The translations under genes and the position numbers were made by a program. The notes under the pieces were generated by a model. That model was not told the origin of the DNA. It saw nothing but the letters and a program-made list of their open reading frames with translations, and made no database searches. A DNA stretch of 64,000 nt, taken from the NCBI GenBank assembly GCA_018673475.1, contig JABHCN010000020.1, positions 1 through 64,000 on the forward strand, read 5' to 3'. This DNA comes from Actinomycetota bacterium. GTDB taxonomy: Bacteria > Actinomycetota > Acidimicrobiia > Acidimicrobiales > MedAcidi-G1. Shown piece by piece: positions 8,790 through 18,244 of this stretch; positions within the stretch are counted from its first letter, which is position 1; each line of letters starts with the position of its first letter.

Positions 8790-9617
8790 TTAGCCGACAA
8801 GCCAGTCGGCCGGGGTCGGACCGTCCGGGAACAGTCGCTGCTGGAACCGCCTCATCCCACCCAGCCAGCGATCAACGTCGTCTGTCTTACGGCGTAGGTA
8901 CTCGGCCACGTCGGCGTGGGGCAGGATGTGGAACCGCTCGTCGACAAGACCTTCCATGACCATCTCGGCAAGTTCAGCCGAGGTCAGGACCCCGTCGACC
9001 GATGCGGCGCTGCCCGCACCTCCGCCCGGCATCTGGTCGCGCGACGGGCTGTTCTCCAAGATGTTCGTATCGACCGCCTGGGGGCACAGGACGGACACAC
9101 CGATGCCAAGGTGACCGTATGTGACCGAGATGAACTCGGCCAGCGAGACTGCAGCATGCTTGGTAACCGAGTAGTGCATTGAGCCGATCTGGGTGAGCAG
9201 GCCTGCGGCCGACGCCGTGTTCAACAGGTAACCGCCACCGGCATCAACCATGTGCGGTATTGCATAACGGGCGGCGTACACGTGGGCCATCACGTGCACG
9301 TCAAACATCTTCCGCAGGTCGGCGTCGGGAGCCTCCAGCCCGCCAATGGTCACGTATCCGGCATTGGAGACGACGAGGTCGACGACACCGTGGGCGGCAA
9401 CGGTGTCGTCGATCAGCGATCTGACCGCAGCCTCGTCGGCCACGTCACAGCCAACACCGGTCCCGCCTACACCGGCGGCCACCGCCCTCGCACCGTCGAC
9501 ATCCGTGTCGGCAACGACGAGCGCCCTGGCACCCGCAGTGTGGAAACGTTCGACCAGAGCCTGTCCGATTCCACTGGCTCCGCCGGTGACTACCGCAACC
9601 TTGTCTTTGAGATCCAT
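8790..9617 (-). CDS. SDR family oxidoreductase
   Basis: A 275-residue classical short-chain dehydrogenase. The NAD(P) Rossmann motif TGGASGIGQ lies at residues 11-19, NAG near residue 89, the catalytic Ser in LLNTASAAG near 138 and YSVTK (Tyr/Lys) near 150-154. An Asp after the second strand (VVADTDVD) suggests NAD(H) preference. The C-terminus resembles the large actinobacterial group annotated as SDR oxidoreductases of lipid or steroid metabolism; the substrate cannot be read from sequence. It lies 50 bp upstream of ctaB on the same strand and diverges from clpS. Confidence 0.88.
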   Translation of the reverse strand: MDLKDKVAVVTGGASGIGQALVERFHTAGARALVVADTDVDGARAVAAGVGGTGVGCDVADEAAVRSLIDDTVAAHGVVDLVVSNAGYVTIGGLEAPDADLRKMFDVHVMAHVYAARYAIPHMVDAGGGYLLNTASAAGLLTQIGSMHYSVTKHAAVSLAEFISVTYGHLGIGVSVLCPQAVDTNILENSPSRDQMPGGGAGSAASVDGVLTSAELAEMVMEGLVDERFHILPHADVAEYLRRKTDDVDRWLGGMRRFQQRLFPDGPTPADWLVG

Positions 9618-9704
9618 CCTGCGATCCTAGGAAGCCACGGTCGTGCCTGCCTGACCGGGCTCGTAGCCTCGGGTCGTGCAGGTTCCCAGACCACCCCTGT
9701 CGTC

Positions 9705-10007
9705 ATGAGCCCGGGGCCGACGCCTGTCGAGGTGGACAAGCCCGACCTGGGCCACGACGAGGAGATTGACCTGGAACGACCGTGGATCGTTCTCGTCTGG
9801 AACGACCCGATCAACCTCATGTCCTATGTCTCGTTCGTATTCCAGAAGCTGTTCGGCTACAGCGCAGACAAGGCCGACGAGCTGATGCTCGACGTCCACC
9901 GCAAGGGTCGCGCCGTGGTCTCCAACGGAAACCGGGAGAAGGCCGAGCTGGATGTGTTCCGCCTTCACGAGCACGGCCTCTGGGCAACCATGCAGAAGGA
10001 CTCCTGA
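9705..10007 (+). CDS. clpS: ATP-dependent Clp protease adaptor ClpS
   Basis: A 100-residue adaptor that passes N-degron substrates to ClpA/ClpC. The core has the N-end-rule pocket motif [12 protein letters not shown] (Asn33-Asp34-Pro35 region), followed by [27 protein letters not shown] and the C-terminal helix-strand with [12 protein letters not shown] flexible N-terminal tail of about 25 residues is typical. Start ATG 9705 gives the normal family length. Two bases separate it from the DUF2017 gene, an arrangement characteristic of Actinobacteria. It is divergent from the SDR gene, with an 87-bp shared promoter region. Confidence 0.95.
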   Translation: MSPGPTPVEVDKPDLGHDEEIDLERPWIVLVWNDPINLMSYVSFVFQKLFGYSADKADELMLDVHRKGRAVVSNGNREKAELDVFRLHEHGLWATMQKDS

Positions 10008-10009
10008 CG

Positions 10010-10498
10010 ATGCTGGGTAGCGAGAAGCCTGTTGCCTTCGAGTGCAGCAGGGGCCGAGTCAAGATCCTTCTCGGCGAAGAGGAACGCGAGCTGATAACGA
10101 ATCTGGCCGGCCAGTTCCGGTCTGTACTCACCGAGGACACCAGCCCTGACCTGCGTCGCCTCTACCCCACCGCCTACCCCGACGATGCAGACAAGGACTC
10201 CGAGTACGCCTCACTTGTCCACGAAGACCTGCTGCGGTCACGCCTCGACGCGGTCGAAACGGTCGAGGCGACGGCGCAGGCCTATTCAATCGACGCCGAC
10301 GAGTTGGCCGCATGGATGGGTCTGCTGAGCAGTCTCCGACTGCTGCTCGGGACGCGTCTCGACATCTCCGAGGAGGACGGGTTCGACCCCGATGCCCCCG
10401 ACGCACCCACCAGGGCGCTTCTGGCATGGCTGGGCCTGCTGCTCGAGGAATCGGTCGCGGCGGCTGCTGCCCACCTCCCGCCCCATACCCACCAATGA
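10010..10498 (+). CDS. DUF2017 family protein
   Basis: A 162-residue soluble, acidic, mostly helical protein. The N-terminal strands (FECSRGRVKILLGEEERELI) and the SLVHEDLLRSRLDAVETVE helix match the actinobacterial DUF2017 family, which is regularly encoded directly after clpS. The function is not established; constant linkage to ClpS suggests a role in Clp proteolysis, which is inference. Start ATG 10010 lies 2 bp after the clpS stop, so the two genes are almost certainly co-transcribed. Confidence 0.85.
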   Translation: MLGSEKPVAFECSRGRVKILLGEEERELITNLAGQFRSVLTEDTSPDLRRLYPTAYPDDADKDSEYASLVHEDLLRSRLDAVETVEATAQAYSIDADELAAWMGLLSSLRLLLGTRLDISEEDGFDPDAPDAPTRALLAWLGLLLEESVAAAAAHLPPHTHQ

Positions 10499-10562
10499 CC
10501 CCGAAACCGTGTCAGTACCTCAACAGGCCCTGATAGCGTGTCCCCGCCCTCACGTGGTCTGA

Positions 10563-10635
10563 GCCCCCATCGTCCAGCGGCCTAGGACGCCGGCCTTTCA
10601 CGCCGGTAACACGGGTTCGAATCCCGTTGGGGGTA
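10563..10635 (+). tRNA. tRNA-Glu (TTC)
   Basis: A 73-nt cloverleaf. Acceptor GCCCCCA (10563-10569) pairs with TGGGGGT (10628-10634, first pair G-U), with discriminator A. Anticodon stem GCCGG/CCGGT-type around loop CTTTCAC gives anticodon TTC. T-arm is GGGTTCGAATCCC. CCA is not encoded. First of three consecutive tRNA genes. Confidence 0.95.
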
Positions 10636-10669
10636 CGAAGGAAACGACTAGTTTCGGCTGGTTGCTCCT

Positions 10670-10744
10670 GGTCCTGTGGTGCAGTTTGGAGTGCACGCCG
10701 GCCTGTCAAGCCGGAGGTCGCGGGTTCAAATCCCGTCAGGACCG
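10670..10744 (+). tRNA. tRNA-Asp (GTC)
   Basis: Acceptor GGTCCTG (10670-10676) pairs with CAGGACC (10737-10743), with discriminator G and a genomically encoded CCA at 10745-10747. The anticodon loop CTGTCAA gives GTC. T-arm is CGGGTTCAAATCCCG. It lies 34 bp after tRNA-Glu, suggesting a common precursor. Confidence 0.95.
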
Positions 10745-10780
10745 CCATCGTCGGCCGCCACCACCAGGCGGTCGACGTAC

Positions 10781-10853
10781 GGTCGGGTAGCTCAGTTGGC
10801 AGAGCGTCCGCCTGAAAAGCGGAAGGTCCCCGGATCGACGCCGGGCCCGACCA
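10781..10853 (+). tRNA. tRNA-Phe (GAA)
   Basis: Acceptor GGTCGGG (10781-10787) pairs with CCCGACC (10846-10852), with discriminator A. D-arm is TAGCTCAGTTGGCAGAGC. Anticodon loop CTGAAAA gives GAA. T-arm is CCCGGATCGACGCCGGG. CCA is not encoded. Last of the Glu-Asp-Phe array. Confidence 0.95.
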
Positions 10854-10861
10854 CACCTGAT

Positions 10862-10887
10862 GGAGCCCGCCTCGAAAGGCGGGCTCC
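10862..10887 (+). terminator. Strong hairpin after the tRNA array
   Basis: GGAGCCCGCC (10862-10871) and GGCGGGCTCC (10878-10887) form a perfect 10-bp stem with a 6-nt TCGAAA loop, 8 nt after tRNA-Phe. There is no U-tract, as is common in high-GC actinobacteria. It probably ends the tRNA transcript or insulates the phosphatase gene downstream. Confidence 0.6.
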
Positions 10888-10928
10888 GCCAGTTCCAGGC
10901 CGCTCCGCCACGACTACGGTCGCAATCC

Positions 10929-11729
10929 ATGCCCACCCGCGACACCTGCGTGATCCTCCCCTCTGCGAACCTGCGAGATCTTGGTGGAATCAGGACAGGC
11001 GACGGCCGCCGGCTACGCCCAGGACTCCTGTACAGGAGTGGACACCTGAACGACCTCGACGAGGCTGACATTGCCACCGTGGCAGATCTGGGCCTGCGTA
11101 CCGTCGTCGACCTCCGGCGGGCATCGGAGATCGAGTCCCGTCCACACCCCGAACTGGCCGGCACCGAGATCCTCCACTGCCAGGTTTCCAGCAACGACAA
11201 CGAGTTCGCCGTTATCGCGAACCTCCTCGGCGATATGACCCACCAGGTGGACGGCCCCGGCATGGTCGAGGACTACTTCCGCCGCAACCTCACAGACCGG
11301 CTCGACGCATACCGACCGGTGTTCCACCTGGCGACAGACCCCGATCGCCTACCGCTCCTGTTCAACTGCACAGCCGGAAAGGACCGGACGGGTTTCGTTG
11401 CAGGGGTCCTATTGAGGTTGCTGGGGGTCGACGCCGACACGGCAGTGGCCGACTACCTCCTGAGCAACGACGTCCGGCGCCACTGGGTCGCCAGGCGTGA
11501 GGAGCAACACCGCCTGGTAATTGCAGAGAGGCTGGGTGTTGACTCCACAGAGGTCGACGACGACCAGTTGACCGCACTCCGCTCACTGTTGTGGTGCCAG
11601 GCACCGTTCCTTGAGGCCGCCTTCCAGACCGTGACCGACACCTGGGGAACATGGGACTCATTCCGAAGGAATGGCCTCGGCATCGACGACGACCGTCTCC
11701 GATCCTTCGCCGCAGCACTCCTGACCTGA
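10929..11729 (+). CDS. Tyrosine-protein phosphatase (Y_phosphatase3 family)
   Basis: A 266-residue protein with the catalytic P-loop C-X5-R (CTAGKDR, Cys147 to Arg153). N-terminal features are [27 protein letters not shown], where Arg35 and the conserved Asp/Gly turn match PF13350 family phosphatases such as Mycobacterium PtpB. General-acid and substrate loops follow around [18 protein letters not shown]. Such enzymes dephosphorylate phosphotyrosine or phosphoinositides; the physiological substrate is unknown. I use ATG 10929 rather than the in-frame ATG at 10860, because the latter would place the start inside the tRNA-array terminator. Confidence 0.88.
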   Translation: MPTRDTCVILPSANLRDLGGIRTGDGRRLRPGLLYRSGHLNDLDEADIATVADLGLRTVVDLRRASEIESRPHPELAGTEILHCQVSSNDNEFAVIANLLGDMTHQVDGPGMVEDYFRRNLTDRLDAYRPVFHLATDPDRLPLLFNCTAGKDRTGFVAGVLLRLLGVDADTAVADYLLSNDVRRHWVARREEQHRLVIAERLGVDSTEVDDDQLTALRSLLWCQAPFLEAAFQTVTDTWGTWDSFRRNGLGIDDDRLRSFAAALLT

Positions 11730-11817
11730 TCCCACACCACGAAACTCGACGGCGCCGTTGGCACTTCACCCCGCGTTGCTCCATGATCTGGGCGGACAAC
11801 GACCACGAGGTGAGGCA

Positions 11818-13245
11818 ATGACGAACCACGACCAGATCTACATCAACGGCCAGTGGGTGCCGTCCGACGGCCATGGCAGCATCGACGTCGTCAACCCCTC
11901 AAACGAGGAGGTCATCGGGAGCGTGCCGGAAGGCACCGCTGCCGACGTGGACGCTGCGGTGGCAGCGGCCCGCGAGGCCTTCCCTGCATGGTCGGCCCTC
12001 CCCCTCGAGGACCGTCTCGGACACATCGAGGCACTTGCGGCACAGTTGGCCGAGCGCTCCCAGGAAATCGGAGCGCTCATCTCCCAGGAAGTGGGCATGC
12101 CGGTCGGCATGGCCACGATGATCCAGGCGGGACTGCCGGCGGCCACCACTGCGAGCGTCCCCGGTACCGCCAGGGCGTTCAACTTCGAAGAGGACATGGG
12201 TCGCTCAATAGTCACCCGTGAAGCGGTGGGTGTGGTCGGCTGCATCACCCCGTGGAACTACCCCCTGCATCAGATCATGGCCAAGGTCGCCCCCGCCATG
12301 GCCGTCGGCTGCACGGTCGTCCTAAAGCCCAGCGAGGTGGCACCACTCAACGCCTTCCTCCTGACCGAGATCATCGACGGTCTGGACTTCCCACCCGGTG
12401 TGTTCAACCTCGTCTGCGGCGTGGGTCCCGTCGTCGGCGAGGCAATTGCCGCCCACCCCGACGTTGACATGGTCTCGTTTACGGGTTCCACCCGGGCCGG
12501 CACCCGTGTCGCCGAGGTGGCCGCAGTCAACGTGACAAGGGTCCATCAGGAACTGGGCGGCAAGTCAGCCAACGTCGTGCTCGACGATGCCGACCTGGCC
12601 GCTGCCGTACCCGGCTCAGTTGGTGCCTGCTACCTCAACTCCGGCCAGACCTGCAGTGCCCACACCCGCATGCTCGTCCCAAACGAGAAGATGGACGAGA
12701 TCGCCGAGTTGGCGGCACAGGCGGCCGCTGGCTTCACGGTCGGCCCTGCCGACGACCCTGGAAGTCGCCTCGGCCCCCTCGTCTCCCAGGCCCAGTGGAA
12801 CCGCGTCCAGGACTTCATCCAGAAGGGCATCGACGAGGGTGCAACGCTCGTAACCGGCGGCACCGGCAAGCCCGAGGGCCTCGAAACCGGCTTCTACGTC
12901 AAACCCACCGTCTTCGCCAACGTCGACAACTCCATGACCATCGCCCAGGAGGAGATCTTCGGGCCGGTGCTCTCGATCATCGGCTACGACGACGATGACG
13001 ACGCCGTTGCCATCGCCAACGACACCGAGTACGGCCTCTCCGGCGGCGTCTGGGGAACCGACAGGGACCGCGCCCTGGCCGTCGCCAGGCGCCTCCGCAC
13101 CGGCGAGGTCGACATGAACGGGGCCTTCCTCAACACCGACGCACCCTTCGGTGGCTACAAGAAGTCCGGCAACGGACGCGAGTTGGGACGCTTCGGGCTG
13201 GAGGAGTTCCTAGAGGCCAAGCAGATCAACCTGCCCATGGGCTGA
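11818..13245 (+). CDS. NAD(P)-dependent aldehyde dehydrogenase
   Basis: A 475-residue member of the ALDH superfamily. Signature elements are [23 protein letters not shown] (cofactor region, near residue 142), FTGSTRAG (near 220), the catalytic Glu in QELGGKSAN (near 245) and the catalytic Cys in [11 protein letters not shown] (near 279). C-terminal motifs [10 protein letters not shown] and [15 protein letters not shown] are intact. It oxidises an aldehyde to an acid, possibly the product of the neighbouring P450 or an alcohol oxidation. ATG 11818 has GAGGTGAG upstream and is preferred over the in-frame ATG at 11758. Confidence 0.93.
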   Translation: MTNHDQIYINGQWVPSDGHGSIDVVNPSNEEVIGSVPEGTAADVDAAVAAAREAFPAWSALPLEDRLGHIEALAAQLAERSQEIGALISQEVGMPVGMATMIQAGLPAATTASVPGTARAFNFEEDMGRSIVTREAVGVVGCITPWNYPLHQIMAKVAPAMAVGCTVVLKPSEVAPLNAFLLTEIIDGLDFPPGVFNLVCGVGPVVGEAIAAHPDVDMVSFTGSTRAGTRVAEVAAVNVTRVHQELGGKSANVVLDDADLAAAVPGSVGACYLNSGQTCSAHTRMLVPNEKMDEIAELAAQAAAGFTVGPADDPGSRLGPLVSQAQWNRVQDFIQKGIDEGATLVTGGTGKPEGLETGFYVKPTVFANVDNSMTIAQEEIFGPVLSIIGYDDDDDAVAIANDTEYGLSGGVWGTDRDRALAVARRLRTGEVDMNGAFLNTDAPFGGYKKSGNGRELGRFGLEEFLEAKQINLPMG

Positions 13246-13370
13246 CCAGAGCGGGAACTGCCCAAGTTTGCAAAAAGGCAGGCCCGCACTACGTTCTCGG
13301 CATAGGCCGATTTTGGTTCCGCAACCCGGAGCCGGTGACACGACCAAGACAATAACCAGGGGGCACCATC

Positions 13371-13568
13371 GTGAAAATCAAGGTCGACCGTGACAAGTGT
13401 GAGGGCCACAGCCGCTGCTACTCGCTGGCACCAGACCTGGTCGACGTCGACGACCTTGGTAACGCCTTCGAGTTGACCGACGGCGAGGTGCCTGCAGGTC
13501 TGGAGGACCGTGCCAATCTGATCGTCGACAACTGCCCCGAATTCGCCATCGAGATCGTGGAGGGCTGA
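13371..13568 (+). CDS. [3Fe-4S] ferredoxin, P450 redox partner type
   Basis: A 65-residue single-cluster ferredoxin. Ligand cysteines are Cys10, Cys16 and Cys55 (CEGHSRC and NCPE). The position of the second cysteine of a [4Fe-4S] motif is His13, the pattern of actinobacterial P450-associated [3Fe-4S] ferredoxins. It should transfer electrons to the P450 encoded 3 bp downstream; no ferredoxin reductase is nearby. Start is GTG at 13371 with AGGGGG upstream. The 125-bp gap before it (13246-13370) holds no recognisable gene and probably its promoter. Confidence 0.93.
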   Translation: MKIKVDRDKCEGHSRCYSLAPDLVDVDDLGNAFELTDGEVPAGLEDRANLIVDNCPEFAIEIVEG

Positions 13569-13571
13569 CCC

Positions 13572-14798
13572 GTGACCGACACCGAACGCTGTCCCGTATC
13601 GGACCTGTCGACCGACTACGACATCTTCGACCCCGACTACGTCCACGACCCTGTACCGGCCTGGTCCGAGATCAGGGAGAGTTGCCCGATCGCCCACACC
13701 GACCGGTGGGGCGGTTCGTGGCTACCGACCAGGTACGACGACGTGCAGGCCCTGGCCAAGATGGTTCCTGAACTATCGAGTGCAAACCCCGGACCCATCG
13801 TCGTGAACATCCCCGAGGAGTTCCGCCGGCCGGAACGCGAGGGCTACAACGGTGCAGCACCAATTAGCGCCGACCCGCCGGAGCAGACCTGGACACGCAA
13901 GGCCCTGCTGCCCCACTTCACCCCGAAGGCCATCGCCCCACAGCACGAATACACCCAGAAGCTCTGCCACGAACTGATCGACGGCTTCATCGACAACGGC
14001 GGCTGCGACGCAGCGGTCGACTACGCCCAGCAGATTCCCCCACGCGTCATCGCCCACAAGCTCGGCGTCGACGGCTCGCGGGTGGACGAGTTCATCGAGT
14101 GGGTAAGGGGTGTCCTCGAGTTGGGCCTCACCGACCCGGCAACCAGGTTGAAGTACGGGGACACCATCCACGACTTCTTCAAGGCCGAGGTCCAGGACCG
14201 TCGAGCGAACCCGCGCGACGATCTCATCACCGCACTCTGCAACACAGAGGTCGACGGCCAGCTCCTCCCCGATCCTGTCATCGTCGGAATGTGCAACCTC
14301 CAACTGGTTGCCGGGATCGACACCACCTGGTCCTCGATCGGATCGGCCCTGTGGCACTTCGCCGGCCACGACGAAGACCGTCGCCGCATGGCAGAAGCCG
14401 ACGACGACCTCTGGGGAACGGCAGTCGAGGAACTGCTGCGGGCCTACTCACCGGTCACGATGGCGCGCACCGTGATGGAACCCGTAGAGATCAGCGGGGC
14501 CAGCCTGCAGCCAGGCGACAAGGTTCTCATGAACTTCCCGGGTGCGAACCACGATCCCGAGGTCTTCGAGGATCCCGACACCGTCATCCTGGACCGCCAG
14601 CGCAACCGCCACATCGCCTTCGGTGCCGGCATCCACCGGTGCGCCGGATCCAACCTGGCCCGAATGGAGATGGACGTGGCGCTGAGGACCTGGTTCAAAC
14701 GCATTCCCGAGTTCACACTCTCGGCTCCCGATGAGGTCACGTGGGCCGGCGGCCAGGTCAGGGGCCCCAGGATCCTTCCCGTCACATTCGGGGTCTGA
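13572..14798 (+). CDS. Cytochrome P450
   Basis: A 408-residue bacterial class I P450. Visible landmarks are the I-helix AGIDTT (from residue 247) for oxygen activation, the ExxR motif of the K-helix in VEELLRAYSP, and the heme-binding loop FGAGIHRCAGSNLAR with proximal Cys357. Co-transcribed with its ferredoxin (3-bp gap) and followed by an acyl-CoA dehydrogenase, so it may hydroxylate a lipid- or terpenoid-like carbon source, but the substrate cannot be deduced. Start GTG 13572. Confidence 0.95.
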   Translation: MTDTERCPVSDLSTDYDIFDPDYVHDPVPAWSEIRESCPIAHTDRWGGSWLPTRYDDVQALAKMVPELSSANPGPIVVNIPEEFRRPEREGYNGAAPISADPPEQTWTRKALLPHFTPKAIAPQHEYTQKLCHELIDGFIDNGGCDAAVDYAQQIPPRVIAHKLGVDGSRVDEFIEWVRGVLELGLTDPATRLKYGDTIHDFFKAEVQDRRANPRDDLITALCNTEVDGQLLPDPVIVGMCNLQLVAGIDTTWSSIGSALWHFAGHDEDRRRMAEADDDLWGTAVEELLRAYSPVTMARTVMEPVEISGASLQPGDKVLMNFPGANHDPEVFEDPDTVILDRQRNRHIAFGAGIHRCAGSNLARMEMDVALRTWFKRIPEFTLSAPDEVTWAGGQVRGPRILPVTFGV

Positions 14799-14823
14799 CG
14801 CCCCCGGCAGCTGGAGGCCTGCT

Positions 14824-15963
14824 TTGCCCACCGAAGCAGAACTCAGACACGAGGTACGACAGTTTCTAGAGTCCCTGCCTGCACTTCTGGCGGACTCCGA
14901 CGACCCACTTGAACGGGCCCGCATCTACCTCAGGGCACGCTTCGATGCCGGCCTCGGAGCGCTCGACTATCCGACAGCGCACGGCGGTCGGGACCTGCCA
15001 CGGGACCTCGTCGTGGCCTACCGTCAGGAAACCTCGGGCAGGGTCCCGGACGAGGCAGGCTTCGGCATCGGCATCTCCATGTGTCTACCCACCATCCGCG
15101 ACCACGGCAGCAACGAACTCAAGGAGCGCTTCCTCCGTCCCGGCCTGAGGGGTGACGAGATCTGGTGCCAGCTCTACTCCGAGCCCGGCGCCGGATCGGA
15201 TCTCGCCGGTCTGGCCACACGGGCCGTCCGCGACGGCGACGAGTGGATAGTCAACGGGCAGAAGGTCTGGACATCGGGAGCAGCCGATGCCGACATGGGG
15301 ATTCTGCTGGCCCGCACGGACCCGTCGGTCCCGAAACACCGTGGAATCTCAATGCTCGTCCTGCCCATGGACCAGCCCGGGGTGGAGGTGAGGCCGCTCA
15401 GGCAGATGACCGGTGTGTCCCACTTCAACGAGGTCTTCATGGAAGATGCCCGGATCCCTTCCAGCTGGGTTGTCGCATCCGAGGGTGACGGGTGGCGGCT
15501 GGCAGTAGCCCTCCTGGCCTACGAGCGCTCATCGCTAGGAGCTGGCGGTGGCAGACAGCCAACCAGCACAGATCACCTCATCGACCTGGCCCGAAAGAGA
15601 TCTGTCAACACGGACCCGGTTGTTCGCCAGGAGCTGGCGCGTCTCCACAGCCAGGCCTCGATTGTGGGATGGCTCAACCAGCGGTCCGGCATCCACCCCT
15701 CGATCACCAAGCTCTGGCGTTCCCGGCAGGGACGCCTGGCTTCGAGCATCGCCGGCCGTCTGGCGTTTCCGGGAGGAGCCGCATGGGATGACGGAGACGA
15801 AGGCGAGGGCTGGGCCTATGGGATCCTCGACAGCCCGGCCCACTCGCTTGGCGGTGGAACCGATGAGATCCAGAGGAACACCCTGGGTGAACGGGTGCTG
15901 GGCCTGCCTCGTGAACCCGCTGTCGACCGCGACATCCCCTTCAGTGACGTACGCCGGAACTGA
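14824..15963 (+). CDS. Acyl-CoA dehydrogenase
   Basis: A 379-residue flavoenzyme of the acyl-CoA dehydrogenase superfamily, introducing a trans-2 double bond with electrons passed to ETF. Motifs are LYSEPGAGSDLAGL (FAD/substrate region, near residue 117), WIVNGQKVWTSGA (near 140), MTGVSHFNEVFMEDARIP (near 195) and the C-terminal SLGGGTDEIQRNTLGERVLGLP. Its length and divergence suggest the subgroup acting on steroid- or branched acyl-CoAs, though this is weakly supported. The start is TTG 14824, with GGAGG six bases upstream; the longer in-frame ATG would lie inside the P450 gene. Confidence 0.9.
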   Translation: MPTEAELRHEVRQFLESLPALLADSDDPLERARIYLRARFDAGLGALDYPTAHGGRDLPRDLVVAYRQETSGRVPDEAGFGIGISMCLPTIRDHGSNELKERFLRPGLRGDEIWCQLYSEPGAGSDLAGLATRAVRDGDEWIVNGQKVWTSGAADADMGILLARTDPSVPKHRGISMLVLPMDQPGVEVRPLRQMTGVSHFNEVFMEDARIPSSWVVASEGDGWRLAVALLAYERSSLGAGGGRQPTSTDHLIDLARKRSVNTDPVVRQELARLHSQASIVGWLNQRSGIHPSITKLWRSRQGRLASSIAGRLAFPGGAAWDDGDEGEGWAYGILDSPAHSLGGGTDEIQRNTLGERVLGLPREPAVDRDIPFSDVRRN

Positions 15964-15976
15964 CGTCCCGATGCCG

Positions 15977-16729
15977 TCAGCCCTCCCGGCCTCCGGGCGG
16001 GCCGGGAACGGCAGCGGTCCAGGTGTGACCCGCAGCCCGCTCAAACCAGGCAGCGCTGCCACCCACGTCAGCGGAGGGCGAAAGTCCGCGGAGAGCCGCC
16101 TTCATCCTGCGGGCGGCACCGGTCGGGAACCCGGCAATCTCGTCTGCGAGTGCAGCCGCTGTCGCCAACACGTCGCCGTCGTCGACCACGTCGAAGACCA
16201 CGCCGAGGCGGTGGAGGTCAGGGCCGTGAAACCGGCGACCGCTCAGCACCAACTGCTCGGCGACTGCCGGCGGGTGTCGGGCCAGCAGCCAGGCAAGGTT
16301 GTTGGGAGCAGGCATCCCAAGACGCACCTCGCCCACCTGCAGGAAGGCCTCTCTCCCGGCAACAATCAGGTCTCCACCGAGGGCGTAGGCGGCACCACCG
16401 TTGATGGCATACCTCTCGAGTGCCACCACGACCGGTACCGGACAGTCGTAGAGCGCCCGGTGGGCTTTCGTGTTCGACCTGCCGAATGTTGACAACCAGG
16501 GTGGCTGCGGATCGGCATTGAACTCCTTGAGATCCAGGCCTGAACAGAACGCACCATCGGCTCCATGGAAGAGAACAACGCCCACATCGTCTCTCTCCGC
16601 AGCCGAGGTGAACGCCGAGGCCAGGCCCTCGACCAGCGGACCGGTAATGGCGTTGCGCCTCTCGGGCCGGTTCAACACAATCGAGGCGACCCCGTCGGCC
16701 ACTCTCAACAACACATCCTGGTCGGGCAT
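15977..16729 (-). CDS. Enoyl-CoA hydratase/isomerase family protein
   Basis: A 250-residue crotonase-fold protein. The N-terminus shows VASIVLNRPERRNAIT, the oxyanion-hole motif GAFCSGLDLKEF near residue 62 and the second oxyanion segment AINGGAAYALGGD near residue 108. The GEVRLGM segment carries one candidate catalytic Glu, whereas the second glutamate of true hydratases is not obvious, so isomerase or hydrolase activity is possible. It converges on the acyl-CoA dehydrogenase gene with a 13-bp gap. Confidence 0.88.
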   Translation of the reverse strand: MPDQDVLLRVADGVASIVLNRPERRNAITGPLVEGLASAFTSAAERDDVGVVLFHGADGAFCSGLDLKEFNADPQPPWLSTFGRSNTKAHRALYDCPVPVVVALERYAINGGAAYALGGDLIVAGREAFLQVGEVRLGMPAPNNLAWLLARHPPAVAEQLVLSGRRFHGPDLHRLGVVFDVVDDGDVLATAAALADEIAGFPTGAARRMKAALRGLSPSADVGGSAAWFERAAGHTWTAAVPGPPGGREG

Positions 16730-16791
16730 GCGGTCACCTCCGATCTGAACCTACCGGCCGTGCTGCCCCCCTTCTCGAGCGGGGTCCCGGG

Positions 16792-18195
16792 TCAGGAGCG
16801 ACACACCCCGTCGGACATGGCAGCGGCAGCCACGGCCTCGGCCACCGCGTAGGGCACCGACTTGTCAAACACCGAGGGGACCACGAAGCCCGGTTCCAGA
16901 TCCTCGTGGGACACCGAGTCGGCGATTGCCCTGGCAGCGGCGATCTTCATGTTCTCGGTGATGTCGGTCGCACAGGCGTCAAAGGCTCCCCTGAAGATGC
17001 CGGGGAATGCCAGGACGTTGTTGATCTGGTTTGGGTAGTCGCTTCGGCCTGTGGCCATCACCGCTGCGAGACCGTCGGCCTCCTCTGGGCGTATCTCGGG
17101 CTCGGGATTGGCCATGGCGAACACGATCGGGTCGGGCGCCATGGTGCGCAGGTCGGCTGCATCGATGAGGCCCGGTCCGCTGACGCCGACGAATACGTCT
17201 GCGCCCCGAAGGACGTCCTTGAGGCTGCCCATCCGGCGGTCGGGGTTGGTGTGCTCAGCGAACCACTCCTTGGCGAAGTTGAGCCCGTCGCGTCCCGAGT
17301 AGACGGCGCCGGCCCGGTCCACGCCCACCAGTTCGCCGACTCCTGCGTTGCGCAGGATCTTTCCGACAGCTACTCCAGCTGCACCCATGCCGGCGATGAC
17401 CACCGACAGGTCCCCGATCTCACGGCCTGTGAGCTTCAGGGAGTTCCACAGGGCTGCCAGAACGACAACGGCGGTTCCGTGCTGGTCGTCATGGAACACG
17501 GGAATGTCGAGTGCCTCCTTGAGGGCATCCTCGACCTCGAAGGCAGCCGGTGCAGCTATGTCCTCCAGGTTGATTCCGCCGAACACGGGCGCCAGGCGTA
17601 TGACGGCCTCGACGATCTGTTCGGGCTCATCCACGTTGAGACAGATCGGGAAGGCATCGACCCCTCCGAACTCCTTGAACAGGAGGGCCTTGCCCTCCAT
17701 GACCGGAAGGGCCGCCTCGGGACCGATGTCGCCGAGCCCCAGGACAGCGGTTCCGTCGGTGACGATCGCAACGGTGTTCTTCTTGATGGTCAGTTCGTGG
17801 ACCCTGGCGGGATCGTCGTGGATTGCCATGCAGACACGGGCGACGCCGGGTGTATAGGCCATGGACAGGTCGTGGGCGTCACCTACCGAAACCAGCGGAA
17901 GCACCTCGATCTTGCCTCCCTGGTGCATGTCGAACGTTCGGTCGAACCAGGACATGACACGGACACCGTCGAGTGCGTTGACGGCATCAAGGACTGCCTG
18001 TGCATGTGACTCCTCACGGCAGTTGACGACGATGTCGTCGATGAGGAGGTCACCCCGGATGTCGAATCCGCCCATCGACATGATGTTGGCACCGGCCTCG
18101 CCGATGGCCGTGGCTAGGCGCCCAAGGGTGTTGGGCACGTTGTCCATCGCCACCTTCATGTTCATCGAGTACGCCGCTGTGGAGAGGTACGCCAT
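16792..18195 (-). CDS. NAD-dependent malic enzyme with N-terminal ACT domain
   Basis: A 467-residue cytosolic enzyme that decarboxylates malate to pyruvate. Residues ~12-85 form an ACT-type regulatory domain (MKVAMDNVPNTLGRLATAIGEAGANIMSM), so amino-acid regulation is likely. The catalytic part has YTPGVA, the Lys-containing VDAFPICLNVDEPEQ region, metal ligands in FHDDQHGTA and the Rossmann motif VIAGMGAAGVAVGK, with FAMANPEPEI downstream. ATG 18195 is used; Met11 or Met13 could also start. The gene lies 49 bp after pyrE on the same strand. Confidence 0.93.
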   Translation of the reverse strand: MAYLSTAAYSMNMKVAMDNVPNTLGRLATAIGEAGANIMSMGGFDIRGDLLIDDIVVNCREESHAQAVLDAVNALDGVRVMSWFDRTFDMHQGGKIEVLPLVSVGDAHDLSMAYTPGVARVCMAIHDDPARVHELTIKKNTVAIVTDGTAVLGLGDIGPEAALPVMEGKALLFKEFGGVDAFPICLNVDEPEQIVEAVIRLAPVFGGINLEDIAAPAAFEVEDALKEALDIPVFHDDQHGTAVVVLAALWNSLKLTGREIGDLSVVIAGMGAAGVAVGKILRNAGVGELVGVDRAGAVYSGRDGLNFAKEWFAEHTNPDRRMGSLKDVLRGADVFVGVSGPGLIDAADLRTMAPDPIVFAMANPEPEIRPEEADGLAAVMATGRSDYPNQINNVLAFPGIFRGAFDACATDITENMKIAAARAIADSVSHEDLEPGFVVPSVFDKSVPYAVAEAVAAAAMSDGVCRS

Positions 18196-18244
18196 GGGCG
18201 CTGAGCCTACGGGGCAGGCGTGGTCGACGCTCCTGCGGCCGGTG

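Noticed and set aside
10860-10928. Upstream ATG of the tyrosine phosphatase frame
   Set aside because: It falls in the strong hairpin after tRNA-Phe and adds residues not found in the family.
16906-18009. Plus-strand open frame opposite malic enzyme
   Set aside because: Antisense to an intact, well-matched gene and without recognisable motifs.
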